64,000 nucleotides of DNA from Gyromitra esculenta. Taxonomy: Eukaryota; Ascomycota; Pezizomycetes; Pezizales; Discinaceae. The stretch spans positions 1,571,149 through 1,635,148 of the forward strand of contig JBCAML010000004.1 in the NCBI GenBank assembly GCA_038503075.1, given 5' to 3'. Numbering within the stretch: the stretch's first letter is position 1; each line of letters begins with the position of its first letter. The notes under the pieces are model-generated. The model saw only the letters and a list, made by a program, of their open reading frames with translations, made no database searches and was not told where the DNA came from. Shown one piece after another: positions 24,721 through 36,833 of this stretch. Position numbers and translations under genes: made by a program.

Positions 24721-25710
24721 ATGCCGTCCGCTTCCAACCAAAAGCGCGTCAAGGTACCTTCAAGAGTTTCAGATATTCGTATCCGGGTTCGATTTCTTTT
24801 TGTGCTATTCTTCCCCTTTTCCCTTTCCTTATGGCTTTTTTGGTTTGATGTATCTATGCAAAGTCACATTCTCACTGATGACTGTGGCGGGGGCTGCTCT
24901 TCGATCTGAGGAGTACCTTGCTTCTCTGCAGAAATTATAGGGTGTCTCTATATTCCGTCCATTTGGTATGCAACAAATCCCTAGATTTCATCTCTTTCCA
25001 CCACTAACGTAATATTCAGTCTATGGTTCCGTCGCCACTCCTGTGAATCCTGATAAGAAGCCTCCGAATCTCCCAGTAGATCACACACACCAATGGACCG
25101 TCTCGGTTAAGGGCGTCAACGACGCCGATATTTCGCACTTTATAAAGAAAGTCCAATTCAAACTCCATGACACATACGCCAACCCATTACGGAGTCGGTT
25201 ACCCCTTTCTTTTCTCCCAGGAGTTTCCGCAAGTACTTAATAAACAAAATAATGCGGATAGTGATCGAGCAACCCCCTTTTGAGGTTTCCGAGACAGGCT
25301 GGGGTGAATTCGAGATCCAAATCAAACTTTTCTTCGTCCCAGAGTGTACTGAAAAGGCCCAAACGTTATTCCATTTCCTTAAACTGCATCCTTACATCGG
25401 TGATAAGGCAGAACTAGAGCTGGCCCGGCAGCAGCGGCGACCGGTGTTATCATATGTCTACGATGAAATCATCTTCAATGAGCCGACAGAGGCTATGTAC
25501 GACCTACTAACATCTCGGGGGTCCGCAAGATTACCAAGTCGCGTCAGGGGCGCCCGCGGAGAGTTCGTCGAGGAGTCGGAGGCTTCAGAGCTAGATCGTC
25601 TTGGAGAGGGTATCAAAGTTGTCCAGGAAAATATTAGCAAGGTGAAAGAGACGCTGGTTGAGAAGGAAAAGCAGGTGGCGCAGATTAAAGCGGGGATGGA
25701 AAAGAGATAG
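24721..25710 (+). CDS. YAF9: YEATS-domain protein Yaf9
   Basis: A histone acyl-lysine reader shared by the NuA4 acetyltransferase and SWR1 remodelling complexes (known for Yaf9). Four exons: 24721-24753, 24941-24965, 25020-25193 and 25262-25710, giving 226 aa, the same length as yeast Yaf9. The YEATS domain starts at [12 protein letters not shown] (12-23) and includes HTHQW (41-45), [10 protein letters not shown] (66-75) and the ETGWGEF motif (88-94), whose aromatic residue forms the acyl-lysine pocket. The last 40 residues are charged and predicted coiled coil, ending [10 protein letters not shown]. Intron 3 uses the weak donor GTCGGT; that choice gives the uninterrupted family sequence [13 protein letters not shown]. 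The two largest open frames both include intron sequence. Confidence 0.93.
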
Positions 25711-26058
25711 TTTTTTGCTTGTCTTTTTTTCTTTTTTCTTTTTGCTTGTTGGTTTCCTTTGTGTTCTGAGATGGATTTCGGGGAAACGGGATGAGCTGTC
25801 CGAAAACAGGAGTTCTTTAACACAGCACAGAGGATAGGTGCATCATGACGACTCCTTCAGGACGCCAGTCCGATTTGTATTACTACAGCATGCGACGGAT
25901 TATACTTTCATTCTAATTTTGCCTTCTCGTGCCTCTCGGGCAAAACATGCTACAAATAAACATACAAAATTGAACTACAGACGGAGCCTCCATGTGGCAT
26001 CTGTACTTTAGGAAAAAGCAACGCTAAGAGCGAGAATCCCATCTAATTTACCAACTCA
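25711..26058. other. Convergent 3' region of YAF9 and BOL3
   Basis: A T-rich stretch lies directly after the YAF9 stop. No gene is seen in the interval. It probably holds the two 3' UTRs. Confidence 0.55.
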
Positions 26059-26620
26059 CTATTCGATCTCCGTCCTCAACTGGACTCCATGCCACCCTTT
26101 GATTTCCTCGCTGAGCACTTCTTGAACTAACCTGTGTTGCTTCACTACGGGTAGGCCTTTAAAGTTTTGCGACGCGATCTCGATGGCATACATCGAACCA
26201 CAGCCACCGGAAACATCCAGAACCTGATGATTTACGTAAAGCGATTAGCACGGGTATTTTATAGGGTTGTCATTGCCGCGGGAAGGGAAGCGTGAGGGTT
26301 TTTTTTCTTGTGGGAACGTTCATAGGTAATTGAGGTGAGAATGGTGAGAGACGATATAATTAGCTAATATCTGATATCCTACACACCTCTAGCCTGGAAG
26401 GCGACAGCTCCGTTACGAGTTTATTGAAGATGTGCAGCTCCTTGGGATCGAGATGATCCGGAGGGGCCAGCACGGGAGATCTGAACATGGAGAAACGCGG
26501 GGATTGTGGGGATGGTACGTGCAGGGGGGGGAGGAGCATCATTATTCCTCCTCGTGTGTTGTTAAAGGGCCGTGCGTAGCAGAAGTTCGCGACGGGCCTG
26601 GAAACGGTAGAGCGGAACAT
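26059..26620 (-). CDS. BOL3: Mitochondrial BolA-like protein (Bol3 type)
   Basis: A BolA-family factor that, with Nfu1/Grx5, helps pass 4Fe-4S clusters to mitochondrial enzymes (known for Bol3/BOLA3). Two exons on the minus strand: 26387-26620 and 26059-26223, 132 aa. I chose the internal start MFRSTVSRPVANFCYAR because it gives a basic, amphipathic presequence-like N-terminus; an in-frame ATG at 26788 would add 56 residues. The intron is 163 nt. Exon 2 restores the hallmark VSGGCGSMYAIEI (Cys86) and KQHRLVQEVLSEEIKGWHG (His108), the pattern of BOLA3 rather than BolA1/2. A proline-rich linker of about 35 residues separates the presequence from the domain. Confidence 0.9.
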
Positions 26621-28716
26621 GGCGCAGATAAGGGTTCCCACGGTGTGACGGACAGGGCAAAGACGGAGAGTACAAGACCGTGCGCGAGGGTGTGGTGCGT
26701 GTCGGAGTGTTACGTGTGGTGGTGCAGCGGGGTCGATACATGTGAGCAAACTACATGTCCCTGCGAACCAGATACTTATGGTAAGCAAAGGTAGAGGCTG
26801 AGCCCTGGTCGGAATAGCACGAGTACTGGCGAGAAAATACGGACCTAGTGGGATGAAATGCCGGAACGCATATTATACATACATGATAATATTACGATAT
26901 GCAGCATAAGTCTTCTGTTTCCTTTTCTACCTCAGCAATACTACATGTAGCGAGCGTTCTGAGGATCAGGACGCCACCTTCTGATTGCTATTACCCTCCC
27001 TACCTCTGATATATCCCGGTCTGCCATCCACGCACGGAAAAACACGACAGCTGAAACAAACAGGACACGCAAGGCAAGACCGGCGAAGGAAAAAGTCGCA
27101 CACTCCAGGAAAAAATGAAATAAAAACGGTTTCTTGTCTCTGGTTCCCACTAATCATTTCCCCGCAAATGACATTGATGCCGGGGGCTATTCGCAAGCGA
27201 GATTACGCTGACCCAGTGCCTTGACTCTAGCAAGATATGTCAGAATACAAAATTTAGGAAACACATGAAACAAGAAAACACATCACGCTATCTAGATAGG
27301 ACAATCTATCTTAGATCATTCGAGAAAAGAGTGGCGCTATAGAGCGGCCCTGTGGGCATTGGCTATCAGTTCAAGCAAGATAGAGAAGAAAAACGTGATG
27401 GCCGAATTTACCGGTATCATTGTCAACAAAAGATTATTAGCTATTTGGTGTGGTGCCACTACTCAAAAAATTCGATCAGTTCATCTTATCCGCGCGCCTT
27501 GAAAATCCTCACGCCATCACTTGTCTCCTGCCTCGATCATTCTTATTTTTTTTCAATTCCAATTTACCCAGCCTGTCGGGCGACAGATCTGGTCCGGCGG
27601 AGAGGATGGGAAAATTGTAGCAGCATTTCACCTTGGATAATCACCTAAAAAGGAGAAGTAACGGTTATGAAGTAGTTCATTCGCTGTAAAGTATGTAGTT
27701 ATGCCATAAACCGATAAGAATCCCTATGAAACCGTTATAGGAAAAACCCACGCCTGTTCGTAGCGACAAGACAAAAAAGACCTCGTGTTCTCATTTTTTT
27801 TTAGTTTCCCCACCCAGCCCCCACCCATCAATTCCCATTCAACTAAAAGACGGAAAAACAAAAGAACCCGAATCCCCGATAGAGAATGAGAGAGCCCCAT
27901 AGGAAACAAGAACAAAAAACATAACGCAAAAGCATGATAAGCATGAGCAACATAGACAAGTAACGAAAAAGCACAACCAAACAAACACGCTCTAATGATA
28001 AAATCAATGTAGAAAACCCCCCGTAGTGAAACAAACGGAGCTAATGGAAGAAACAGTAAGTTTAAAATGAGAGTGTAAAAAGAATGTCTCCAGCTCCATC
28101 GCTGCAACCGAACACAGTTCCCATTTTTCAAACGCTCAAGCAAACCGAAGTCGCAGAACCACGCGACCGTAAAAAAACAATCCTAAAGTACCCAAGCAAA
28201 GATGAGACATAGAGAAAAATCATAGAAACACACCACCCCTTCCACCGACAGAGATTCGTAGAACCATCGAATGACTCTGTGCTAAAGGGGGCAAAAGTGG
28301 AAATTGAAAGAAAAAAAAATCAAAGTTAAGACACTGCATGAATCAAAAGCTAAAGAGTTAACACCAAAGAGAAGATAATACGAAAGGAAAAGAATGAAGA
28401 AAAAACGAGGGCCCGGGCGAAGGTACGCCTCGCGAGTGTGCAGTTCCATGAGCCACAATCACCACATGTATCCACCGTGATAGCCATATATCCTTCTTTG
28501 CACAGTATAGCACACGTTGTCGGTTCATAGCCCGCGGATAAAACGCTGTCCATCATGCAATCCTAATAACCTCCACCACCGCTCCATTTATCGTATCCAA
28601 GCCCCAAGTAGACAGCAAAATAATGTGACCTCGTTTCCCTTCTCAATGTAGAAATCAAACTTAGGTGAATTCAGATCCCCGTCCCTTTTGAGTTCCACCC
28701 ATGGTCAACGACACAA
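26621..28716. other. Spacer between BOL3 and the PP1 subunit gene
   Basis: No supported gene. The 139-codon minus frame at 27724-28143 is hydrophobic because of an A-rich plus strand and looks spurious. A TACATGTA octamer lies at 26942-26949. The last few hundred bases are probably the 3' UTR of the next gene. Confidence 0.45.
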
Positions 28717-31018
28717 TCAACAGATAGCGGTAGGCGCTTGCTGAGCACCAAATCTGAATGCACCAGAAGCTCTTCTGCTATGGTGAAATCCCGCATAGTT
28801 CAGTGGTATCGGAGACGCGGTACCTGAAGTTTTGAGGAGTGCATTGGCTGGCGAGCCTTCTGAAGGAGATGGCGTATATCGGGGACTATAGTCCGACGAC
28901 TCCAAAACAGTCCTTGGCTCCATGTTGCTAAACACAGCGCCAGAAAAAAGGCCCGGGTTTAGATTGACCGGGTCTTGTAGCTTTTTCTCGGAGAGCTCGC
29001 TATCAGACATCTGCGGCGACGCTTTTGCTGAACCGAACTGAAATACCATTAGTATTGGACAAAAAAAATTTAGTGCCGGTACTTACAAAGCAATAATTAT
29101 CAAGGAGTTCACGGTAAGAGGATGATTCAATTGATGGCTTCTCTCCAAGAAATGCGCTTGGTTGGAATACCTCAGGCGGTCCAGCCCCAGTGTTTGATGG
29201 GCTATCAACAGGAGTCGACGTATCCTTCCTATCGGGAGATACGCTCTTCAAGGCACGAGCAGCAACAATTGGCGCTTTTGCCACCCGTACTTCGGGAACT
29301 CTAGGCTCTGTAACCTGCTGCAGATCTACCACAGGACTTCCAAATTTGAAGTAGGGGCTTTCTTGAGAGTTTTTGTCGGCTGCAGTCTTCTCGATTTTGA
29401 TTCCTAATCCACTTCGCTTAGGACCCACGACTGCGTTGGCAGCCTTAATGGCGGCAGTCAAGGATGCTCCGAAGTCATAGCGATTACCAAAAGCGTTGCC
29501 AGACGGATTTGCTCGGCGTGCTAGCGACTCTGTAGTATCGGTAACGTCTAGTGACTTTGTTTTTGGAAGCGCCGGATCCTCCATTTCCTTTCCAAAAAGG
29601 GTACCATCGTAGCCATCGAGCTCATCGAAGTTCGGCATCGATCTGGGCCTAGGTACTGTAGAAGGTTTAGATCGTGGCAAAGCAACTTTCTTGCCATTCT
29701 GAGGCTTTGCCTTTTTGTTAAAGTCGACCTGGAAGTTGAATCCGTGATTGTTGTCCCAAAATTCTTGGCCAGCAACATTGTAGCGAACACAAAAGAATAA
29801 AAGCTTTCGTTCCAAGTTCACTTGGTCTACTAGCTTGATGTTGAAGATAAACCGATCGACACCCTCTTCCCTTTGCTTCTTTCTCACATCACTATTGAAT
29901 TCAGCGATAACCTCCGAGACTGTTTCCCAATAATCCAGCGTGAAGCGCACAACAACGGACTTCTGAAAAGACATGTTGGTAACTGCCACGGTACCAATCA
30001 GATTCTTGTTATCGTTCGACAAGCAAACTCTTTCAACCCTTACGGGTAAGTGTTTTCTTGCGTCTAGGTCTCTAGGAAAGTTGGGCAAGTTGATCTCCCA
30101 TTCGAAGGGTGGCTCGCGAGATCGGAAAGCCTCCTCGTGAGGGAACGGAAACTCTCTTTCACCATCGTATGATTCTACCGGTGATGATCCAGTACTGACT
30201 GCTGAAGGTTTTTCCTGATGCAGAAAATGTTTGACATGCTCGAGGTGGGCATCGAAATGCACGGCCTTGGGGAATGTTGGTGTGGATGGCATACTCGCGG
30301 GCCGTGATCGATTAGGCGTCTTGAGAGACGACTTGACAACTTCACCACTCTTCTTACGTACCATGGGTGGTGCTATCCGATAACCGTCATCCTCGTATTC
30401 ACTCTCACTGTTCGAGTCTCTGCCAAAGCCGTTTAGTAATGACGACTCAGAGATCGATCGCTGGTGTGATCGTCCTCTTTTGCTCTCTCCATCTGTTTCT
30501 GAGGTCGACTTTTGTGACGAAGAGTCTGGTGATGGTTGTCGCCGTTGGGGGATGTTCTTAATGGCCTCTTTCAACTGCTCCTCAAGGTTCCCCAGGTTCC
30601 TACCTCTCCTTCTTACTCGGCCCATAACAGATTCATCTTCATCGCTGGAGATCTGTGGAGAATCAGGTGGCGAGAAGACAGCCCCGGTGGGAAACTTAGA
30701 CAGTCCATTATCTATTGGAGGTGGTGATTGATGAATGCTAGTGTTTGATCGGGTATTGACATTCCTATGGTGTAGTGATGACCGTTCGGAGGCATGGTGA
30801 ATGTTGTTGTGTTGGCCTGCTGTTGAAGGACTCTGACCACTAATCTGAGTTCGTCGGTGCTTGTGGAGGTAAGTGGCAGATCGAGGAGGGTTGCTCGAGT
30901 TCAGCAGAACCGTTGTGGAGAAAGCAGAAGGTGAGGTGACATCGTGTAGTGATATCGAGGAGGACCGACTGGAGATGGGTGAGGTACAAGGAGACTGACT
31001 GGGAGGTGTATATGGCAT
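28717..31018 (-). CDS. Protein phosphatase 1 regulatory subunit with CBM21 domain (Gac1/Pig family)
   Basis: Targets PP1 to glycogen to activate glycogen synthase (known for Gac1/Pig1/Pig2). Two exons on the minus strand: 29087-31018 and 28717-29037, 750 aa. The donor is gtaagt and the acceptor ttcag, joining DNYCF to FGSAK. The first 240 residues are Ser/Pro-rich and probably disordered. The RVxF-type PP1 docking motif is KAVHF at 251-255. The CBM21 domain spans about 322-436 and contains VRFTLDYWETVSEV and the WDNNHGFNF motif (421-429) that contacts glycogen. Many Ser-Pro sites suggest kinase control. The exact orthologue among the yeast paralogues cannot be fixed from sequence reading. Confidence 0.9.
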
Positions 31019-33319
31019 TCGTTCGGTTATTGGATGAACCTTCCTAGCGGAATGGAAATACTAGTGCTGGTGTTGATAGAGGGGGGGGGTTGTGATATAT
31101 GTAGTAGGTGCCAGAGAAATTTCGTCGAGAAGTTTCAAGGCGTTATGGTCATAGACAGAAACAGGAGCAGGGCGTTTCTTAAGATGGGAAAAAATATGGG
31201 AAAAAGAAAAAACTCGGGAACAAGAATATTAACAATTATAAGCCTGTTATGAACTCTGGTCAGCGCACGGCCAGCAATGACAACTGCGGGGAAAGGTGAG
31301 TGGATAATTGGGTTCATGTGGGAGGGGGCCTTTTTAAAAATATAAATAACTGGTTGGATCGAAGTCACTCACTGATGATGCAAGCTGGCGTCCGACTGCC
31401 GGAGGTGATAGCAAATCCGAGACCGATCGAGATTCCAAGCCTACTACGGAACACGGAAAATCGACGTATCTAGATGAGATGCACACTCCGATGAGAGGAA
31501 CAGTCGTGGTGAAGCAAATCGTTCACGACCGTAGTAAGAACCGTTCAATGAGACGAACGGAGCTACAAGTTGTATGGGAGCTGGAGGATGGGCTGAAGTG
31601 ATCGCTCTTGCGGGGCTCTGCACAGAAACTGGCGAGCAGAGCAATTTTGGGGGGGGGCCAGAGGATATGTAGTGGGCGAGCTAGGGCCTTCACGGGAGAG
31701 GGTGGTGGAGGGGGGGGGCGGGAGAAAGAGGGTAGGAGATAGGTAAACCTTCGTTCTCGTTTGGCGAAACGAGAGGTAGAAGGGAGGAGGGAAAGGAAGG
31801 ATGGGCGAGGAGGAGGATGGGTGAAGAAAAGGGAAACTGAGGCGAGCAGGGGGCCGAGAAAAAAATATAAAAAGGAAAAAAAAGAAAAGGGCCGTTCGCC
31901 GTGCGCGGTTGATGATGGGATCAGGCCCCTGGACACGGATGGGCAAGCCCCCAGCTGGCTTCCCTGCTTACTAGGTGTTGTGTGTTGCCAGGACTTGCTG
32001 CTGCGCATCAGAACGGTAGCTTTCTTGGACAGCCCTTTTGGCTGCGACAGCAATACACGTTGCTTGCTGGCTGCTGGCTGCTCCTAGCTCCACTCTCAAC
32101 GAGGAACGTCGCTGCCTCTGATGCTCTCTGCTGTGCTCCCAACACTTCACACATCACATCCACATTCTTCCTCCTACTCCTCGATAGCTGCTGCTTATTT
32201 TGAAGGTTCTACTGCTGTTTCGCCTTTTGCCGCTTTTCTCCGCCTGCTTCTTTGTCTTTCAACTCCATATTATCAATCTACTTAGCTCAAAATTCTGAAT
32301 CCTGATAAAGCTTCTAAGAAAACCTTTCCATTATCATACAGGTACAGCCCGAACTAACGTTCCCCCACCCACACTTGCCCCTTTGCCCCTTTGCACCACT
32401 AGCCTACCGTCATATCCGTTTCCGTATCTTTCCTACCAATTCCCCCCCCACTCGCTCCGATACACATACATTGAAATTCTCTTTGGGCCCAGCGTAGCGA
32501 TGAACCGAAGGAAGAATTACAATCTAACAAAAAACAATCCACTTTATGTTCGGTTGTGTGAGGAAATTCGAGATGGAGGGTGGAAAGAGAGTTGCGACAA
32601 GGATCAAGCATCCATGCAACGTTGTTTTTTTACCCTTCGTAGCCACACTTGCTAGGGCCCAGACGAGATCATCGCCTCCCCTCGCACACCACTCCTTTCA
32701 ATCTTGCTTCCAAGGAAAGTCCACTTCATGCAGGCAGTCGATGCGCAGGTGAGACACACATGCCAGAAACGCCCTATCTCCTCCCATGAGAAGGTGGTCT
32801 TTTGAATTCACTCTTGCTCTGGTCCTCATAGCTGATTTTTTTTCCCTATCTAATGCCCGTTTTAGCCTTGATTGGTTCCGGATTCCATGGTTATACTGCT
32901 GTTACAGATTGAAATATACTTGCCTATAGCAAATTTCGGTCTCACCTCTTTGCGCCTACAAGCAGAAAATATGCTACATACGAGGCGTGCATAGGCTTTA
33001 TGAGAGGTCAATGCGCTTTTGTTTCTATTGCGCACAGCAGCCTTCTACCGTTTCAAAGCAGCAACGGCCTTGATAGAGAACGCACGCCCGATATGGTCTG
33101 AAATGGCCAATCGAGCCGATCTACTTCCGGAAAAATACATACTCGTCAGTGGTTGGGTGGCTATTTCATTTCGGCCTCCTCATTTTTCTCTCTGAAAAGA
33201 ATCATTGATATCCTCCCAATCACCATTTCAATGTAGGATCAGAGTAATACGCTATCCAGCTTTGCAACCTGATTCCGTATCAAAATTCTTGAACCAAAGG
33301 AGGGAACCCGGTAGAGGCA
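31019..33319. other. Upstream region of the PP1 subunit gene and spacer
   Basis: GC-skewed DNA with G-runs (for example at 31080-31090, 31650-31660 and 31710-31720) and purine-rich stretches at 31740-31890. The overlapping open frames on both strands at 31523-32203 reflect this base bias. The region probably contains the promoter and long leader of the PP1 subunit gene. No independent gene is supported. Confidence 0.4.
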
Positions 33320-33610
33320 TTAGCAATGAAGACTAGCTGAGCTGAAGCTGAGATCCAAATAGTCCTGATCAATCCCAAAAACCTCAGTTGTCTTCACAAT
33401 ATCTAATGCTGTCGCCCATTTCCGGAGCAATCGCCATCCGTTCGGATCCTTGATGATACATGTGGAGTCACCTTTTAGTACATACGTGGGGTTCTTCAAG
33501 GAACCTCCGCGGCTGTCGCACAACCAACCAAGATGATTGCAGGGGGTGGCACACAAACGAGAAGATAGGAGCAAATAGCAGCCGTTAGTTACTGCGAGGC
33601 GCTCCATCAA
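33320..33610 (-). CDS. Unrecognised small open reading frame, 96 codons
   Basis: The C-terminal half (KDPNGWRLLRKWATALDIV, then FGIDQDYLDLSF) reads like real protein, with balanced codon use, and the N-terminal half is Cys-rich. I recognise no family. A possible acceptor (cgcag) inside the frame near 33600 and a donor (gtagga) at about 33640 suggest it could be the last exon of a larger minus-strand gene, but I could not build a convincing upstream part. It could be a pseudogene fragment. Confidence 0.2.
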   Translation of the reverse strand: MMERLAVTNGCYLLLSSRLCATPCNHLGWLCDSRGGSLKNPTYVLKGDSTCIIKDPNGWRLLRKWATALDIVKTTEVFGIDQDYLDLSFSSASLHC

Positions 33611-33619
33611 CCATCAGCC

Positions 33620-36014
33620 GCATACGCATACTCCTACCTTTCTGAACTCGAAGCTCACTAGTTGCCTTGAAAAGGAATACTCGCTTTACACACATACACT
33701 CCATGCTGAAGAATGCACAACCGTAAGAACGAGCAGGCTACAGTTTCCCAGGGCACACTCGCGGTGTTTCTTTCGGGGACATATCTGCACGACATTTCGG
33801 CATTCGACTTTCGATGAGACATGTACTCCAGAATTTACTAAAGCCGTTCTAGGGCCTGCAATCATGGAGTTGGGCCAGGTGTCCTGCACCAACACGGACC
33901 GCGCGGCAACGTCTGGTACATTCGGTATCATAAACAATGACGAAATACCTCTTTAATATTAAACGCGCAAGCGAGTCACTACACCTGTGCCACTCCATGT
34001 CTCTCCCGCTGACGAATTTTCGGAACACTTGCGCCACACTATCAGGCTACTTCCCTTGTCCCTGCTTTCCTTCCTCTCATACATGGATTGAGGAAGGTGT
34101 ATGCTATCGGCTGTTATTTCCGTCCTCCCAACTCTCCGGTACCGAGCCGAGAAATTAATAGTAGCCATAACCATGCATTGTAAATATAAAGTAGTTACTA
34201 TCAATTAACTAGCAGTCAGAAAGCACCAGCCAAACACTCGCGACTTTCATTATCCCTAAATTTCTAAACCATCGGAATATACCATAACTTGTGAATTGGG
34301 CTGCCATAGATGAGATGACCACACGAGATATCGCGAAGACATCCCCGCCCTGCGGGGTCGAGATGGTGGGGTGCGCAAGACATTCCGCCAAACGTCCCGT
34401 TTCCCCCTAGAACTGTCTGCGCATCCTCATCGCCTGGGCTATCCGCTGATTCGAGACCGCTATCTGTCAAGATGCAATTGAAGAAACATTGGGGAGTAGA
34501 TAGCTGGAGTCGCTTATCAATGTCACAACACCATCATGAAGCTTGGGTAGCAATCAAAAGTTCAAACCGGACTGTTCTAATTAACTCTCTGTAGGGCAGG
34601 AGCAGTCATGCAGTCCCGAACCCAATCTCTACCAGTGCATATTTGGGATATTCTTCTCAACACAACCTCTGCAATAAGGAACGCTTGCAGTTATTGTTTG
34701 CCGCTGCTCTTATACCACTCTCTATTATTTTAAGATTTGAAATATTTCCAGACTTCAGATTATTTTAGCTATTGCACATGTTTTCTCCGAAACGGGAGCT
34801 GAATTGAGTGATCAGCGTGCCTGCATAGCAGCACCTTTATGTCTATCCCTGAAGGTGGTGTGGTACACTTGTTTTTGACGAGAACTCCATCCGATATTAG
34901 TGTGTGGCATTCGACAGCTTAACAGATCCCTCCCCAAGAAATTTGGCCGGTAAGCCCCGTTTTTCTCAAACTGCAAGCACTGATAAGCTGGCCCCTTATT
35001 CCGAAAGGATAGGGGCGAAAGGGTTGCTGGAGGAATGCCTTTCCATGCAACTGCAATGACAGTGCTGATCTTGCCTGTAGCAGCAAGTCGGTTGCTGCAA
35101 ACGGCCAGTTCTCGGCGGTTCACCACACCGACAGGAGACGACCATCAAATTTGTGGAACGAGAAGTTTGTTGTTTGTGTTTACCCTAGAAATCTATGCCG
35201 ATTATCCTAGTGGCGGGGTGTTTTTTCGCAAGAGGTTGTAGCACAGCTTGTCCGTGCGGGTGTTATTTGGCAGTTGCTATGTGCGTCTGCGTGCCCGTGT
35301 GTTTGCGTGCTCGCATTCTTGGTGATTGTCTCTAATTGCTCATCTTGGCTGCCAACACCCGACTAAAGATAAAGATCGCGGCGATCTCAAAACCAAGCTT
35401 TTTTCCTTAGACACAAATAGTTTTTTTGCAACGCAATTTACCCCAAGCAAGCAAGCCTGATTATCACCATTATGCCTTTGCCACCAGCCAGGAACCAAAC
35501 TTGTCTAACTAGCGCCACACATGCACAAGAAAAAAAAAGCACCCGCGGAAGAATCAAAGCTGAACTATTTGTAAATCTAGCGATCTCGACACCGATTAAC
35601 CGATCCTCGGCTGCCCTGCACTGTAAATCTGCCACGGAGATTTGGGAAATGGGAGGATTTTCAGTATTAAAACTCTTCACCCATAAAAGCGGGCAAAAGG
35701 TATGAACCCAAATCATTTTACGTCATCATACACGGGAGTACCCTAATTATGATATATAACAAAGATGAAGGGTGTTCTTTTTTCTGCCTCATACCTAGGT
35801 GGTCATTAAATACCCGGGATAGGCTGTTTTGCAACGCATACCTCACATACGTCGTGGTAACAAATCATTCCATGTTTTAATAAATAACTTAGCACGTGTA
35901 TTTCTATGTATATATTGTTCTGATTTATTAACTATATGTACATGTAGTTGACGCAGCTTTTTCGGCGTTGCTGTGAGTCTCTCTATGAGTCTTCATTGTG
36001 ATTGTTGTACTCGT
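33620..36014. other. Gene-poor spacer
   Basis: Short frames occur on both strands (for example minus 34812-35126, 104 codons), with no family resemblance. A gene broken by many introns cannot be excluded at 33.6-35.1 kb. A TACATGTA octamer lies at 35939-35946. Confidence 0.4.
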
Positions 36015-36222
36015 TGTTGTATTTGGCGGGCAAGCCCCCATGGGCTTAAAGTAAGGTGGGGAACAAGATGGTGGTGAAAAGAGCCAATCAAATAACTGAA
36101 ACAGGAAAGCTCTGACAGAAACCCTAACCCTGATATTCTAATTGGTTTGTTCCCACACCTTCTTTCTCCCCACCTTAGAATACTTTAAGCCCAGGCCTAG
36201 GGCTTACTCACCAAATACAACA
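36015..36222. mobile_element. MITE-like element 4, long imperfect inverted repeats
   Basis: The left end TGTTGTATTTGG and the inverted right end share about 70-80 bp of imperfect complementarity. This includes GGGCTTAAAGT and AGGTGGGGA, with a small indel. The unit is about 208 bp long and has no open frame. A clear target duplication is not visible, so the boundaries are approximate. Confidence 0.6.
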
Positions 36223-36727
36223 GTAGGTGCTTAGTGACAAAATATGTCACCGATTTTCAATTCGATATTACATAACTCTCATATCTAGGGTCTCCCGAGC
36301 ATTTGCATTCAATAGCCTCATATGGGTGTCGTTCTGGGAAACCGTGGCTTATGGTCTGGTCAATAATGTAGAAAACCAATTTCAAAGATTTGCAATCAAA
36401 TTTTTTGAGGAAAACACAAAAACCTTCTTGCTTCTGCGGTCGCAATAGGTATTTGAATTTCTTCTCTTTGCCCAAATATATTCAACAACGCTCCTAAACA
36501 GCTGGCAGCATTTTTATTACTTGTGGAAGACCCTCTTGTGTTATCTGATCTTAGAACCTCACTTCCGAAAAACTTTACAGGTTCCGATCTCACGCATCGT
36601 TTATACATTCCAACGCCTTCAAAATATTACTCGATAGGTTTCAGAGGATTCTCTATGGCTTATAGAGCTTTTCTGCCCAGTTTGCGTTATTAGGCGAATT
36701 GTCAGCATAAGACACGTTTTCCCAGAG
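36223..36727. other. Spacer
   Basis: No supported gene; two short frames on opposite strands overlap each other without domain content. Confidence 0.4.
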
Positions 36728-36831
36728 CGACACTCATATACTGGGTAGCGTGCTTTCTTGGATCTAAGACAAATTCCTTCGCGGGTTAGTGGCGAAGTGT
36801 ATACGCTACCCAATTTTTCGAGTTAATACGG
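36728..36831 (-). mobile_element. MITE-like element 3, internally deleted second copy
   Basis: Inverted relative to the copy at 24205-24368. Its intact end runs from 36831 inward and matches about 60 bp, including the CTCGAAAAATTGGGTAGCG core. The internal segment after GGAATTTGTC is missing. The sequence then jumps to TTAGATCCAAGAAAGCA and a decayed far end. TA lies at 36832-36833. The left boundary is approximate. Confidence 0.75.
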
Positions 36832-36833
36832 TA

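Noticed and set aside
27724..28143. 139-codon minus-strand hydrophobic frame
   Set aside because: Hydrophobicity follows from A-rich plus-strand DNA; no start context, splice signals or family resemblance.
31523..32203. Overlapping open frames of up to 176 codons on both strands
   Set aside because: Low-complexity Pro/Ser or Arg/Lys translations of purine-skewed DNA upstream of the PP1 subunit gene; no domain.
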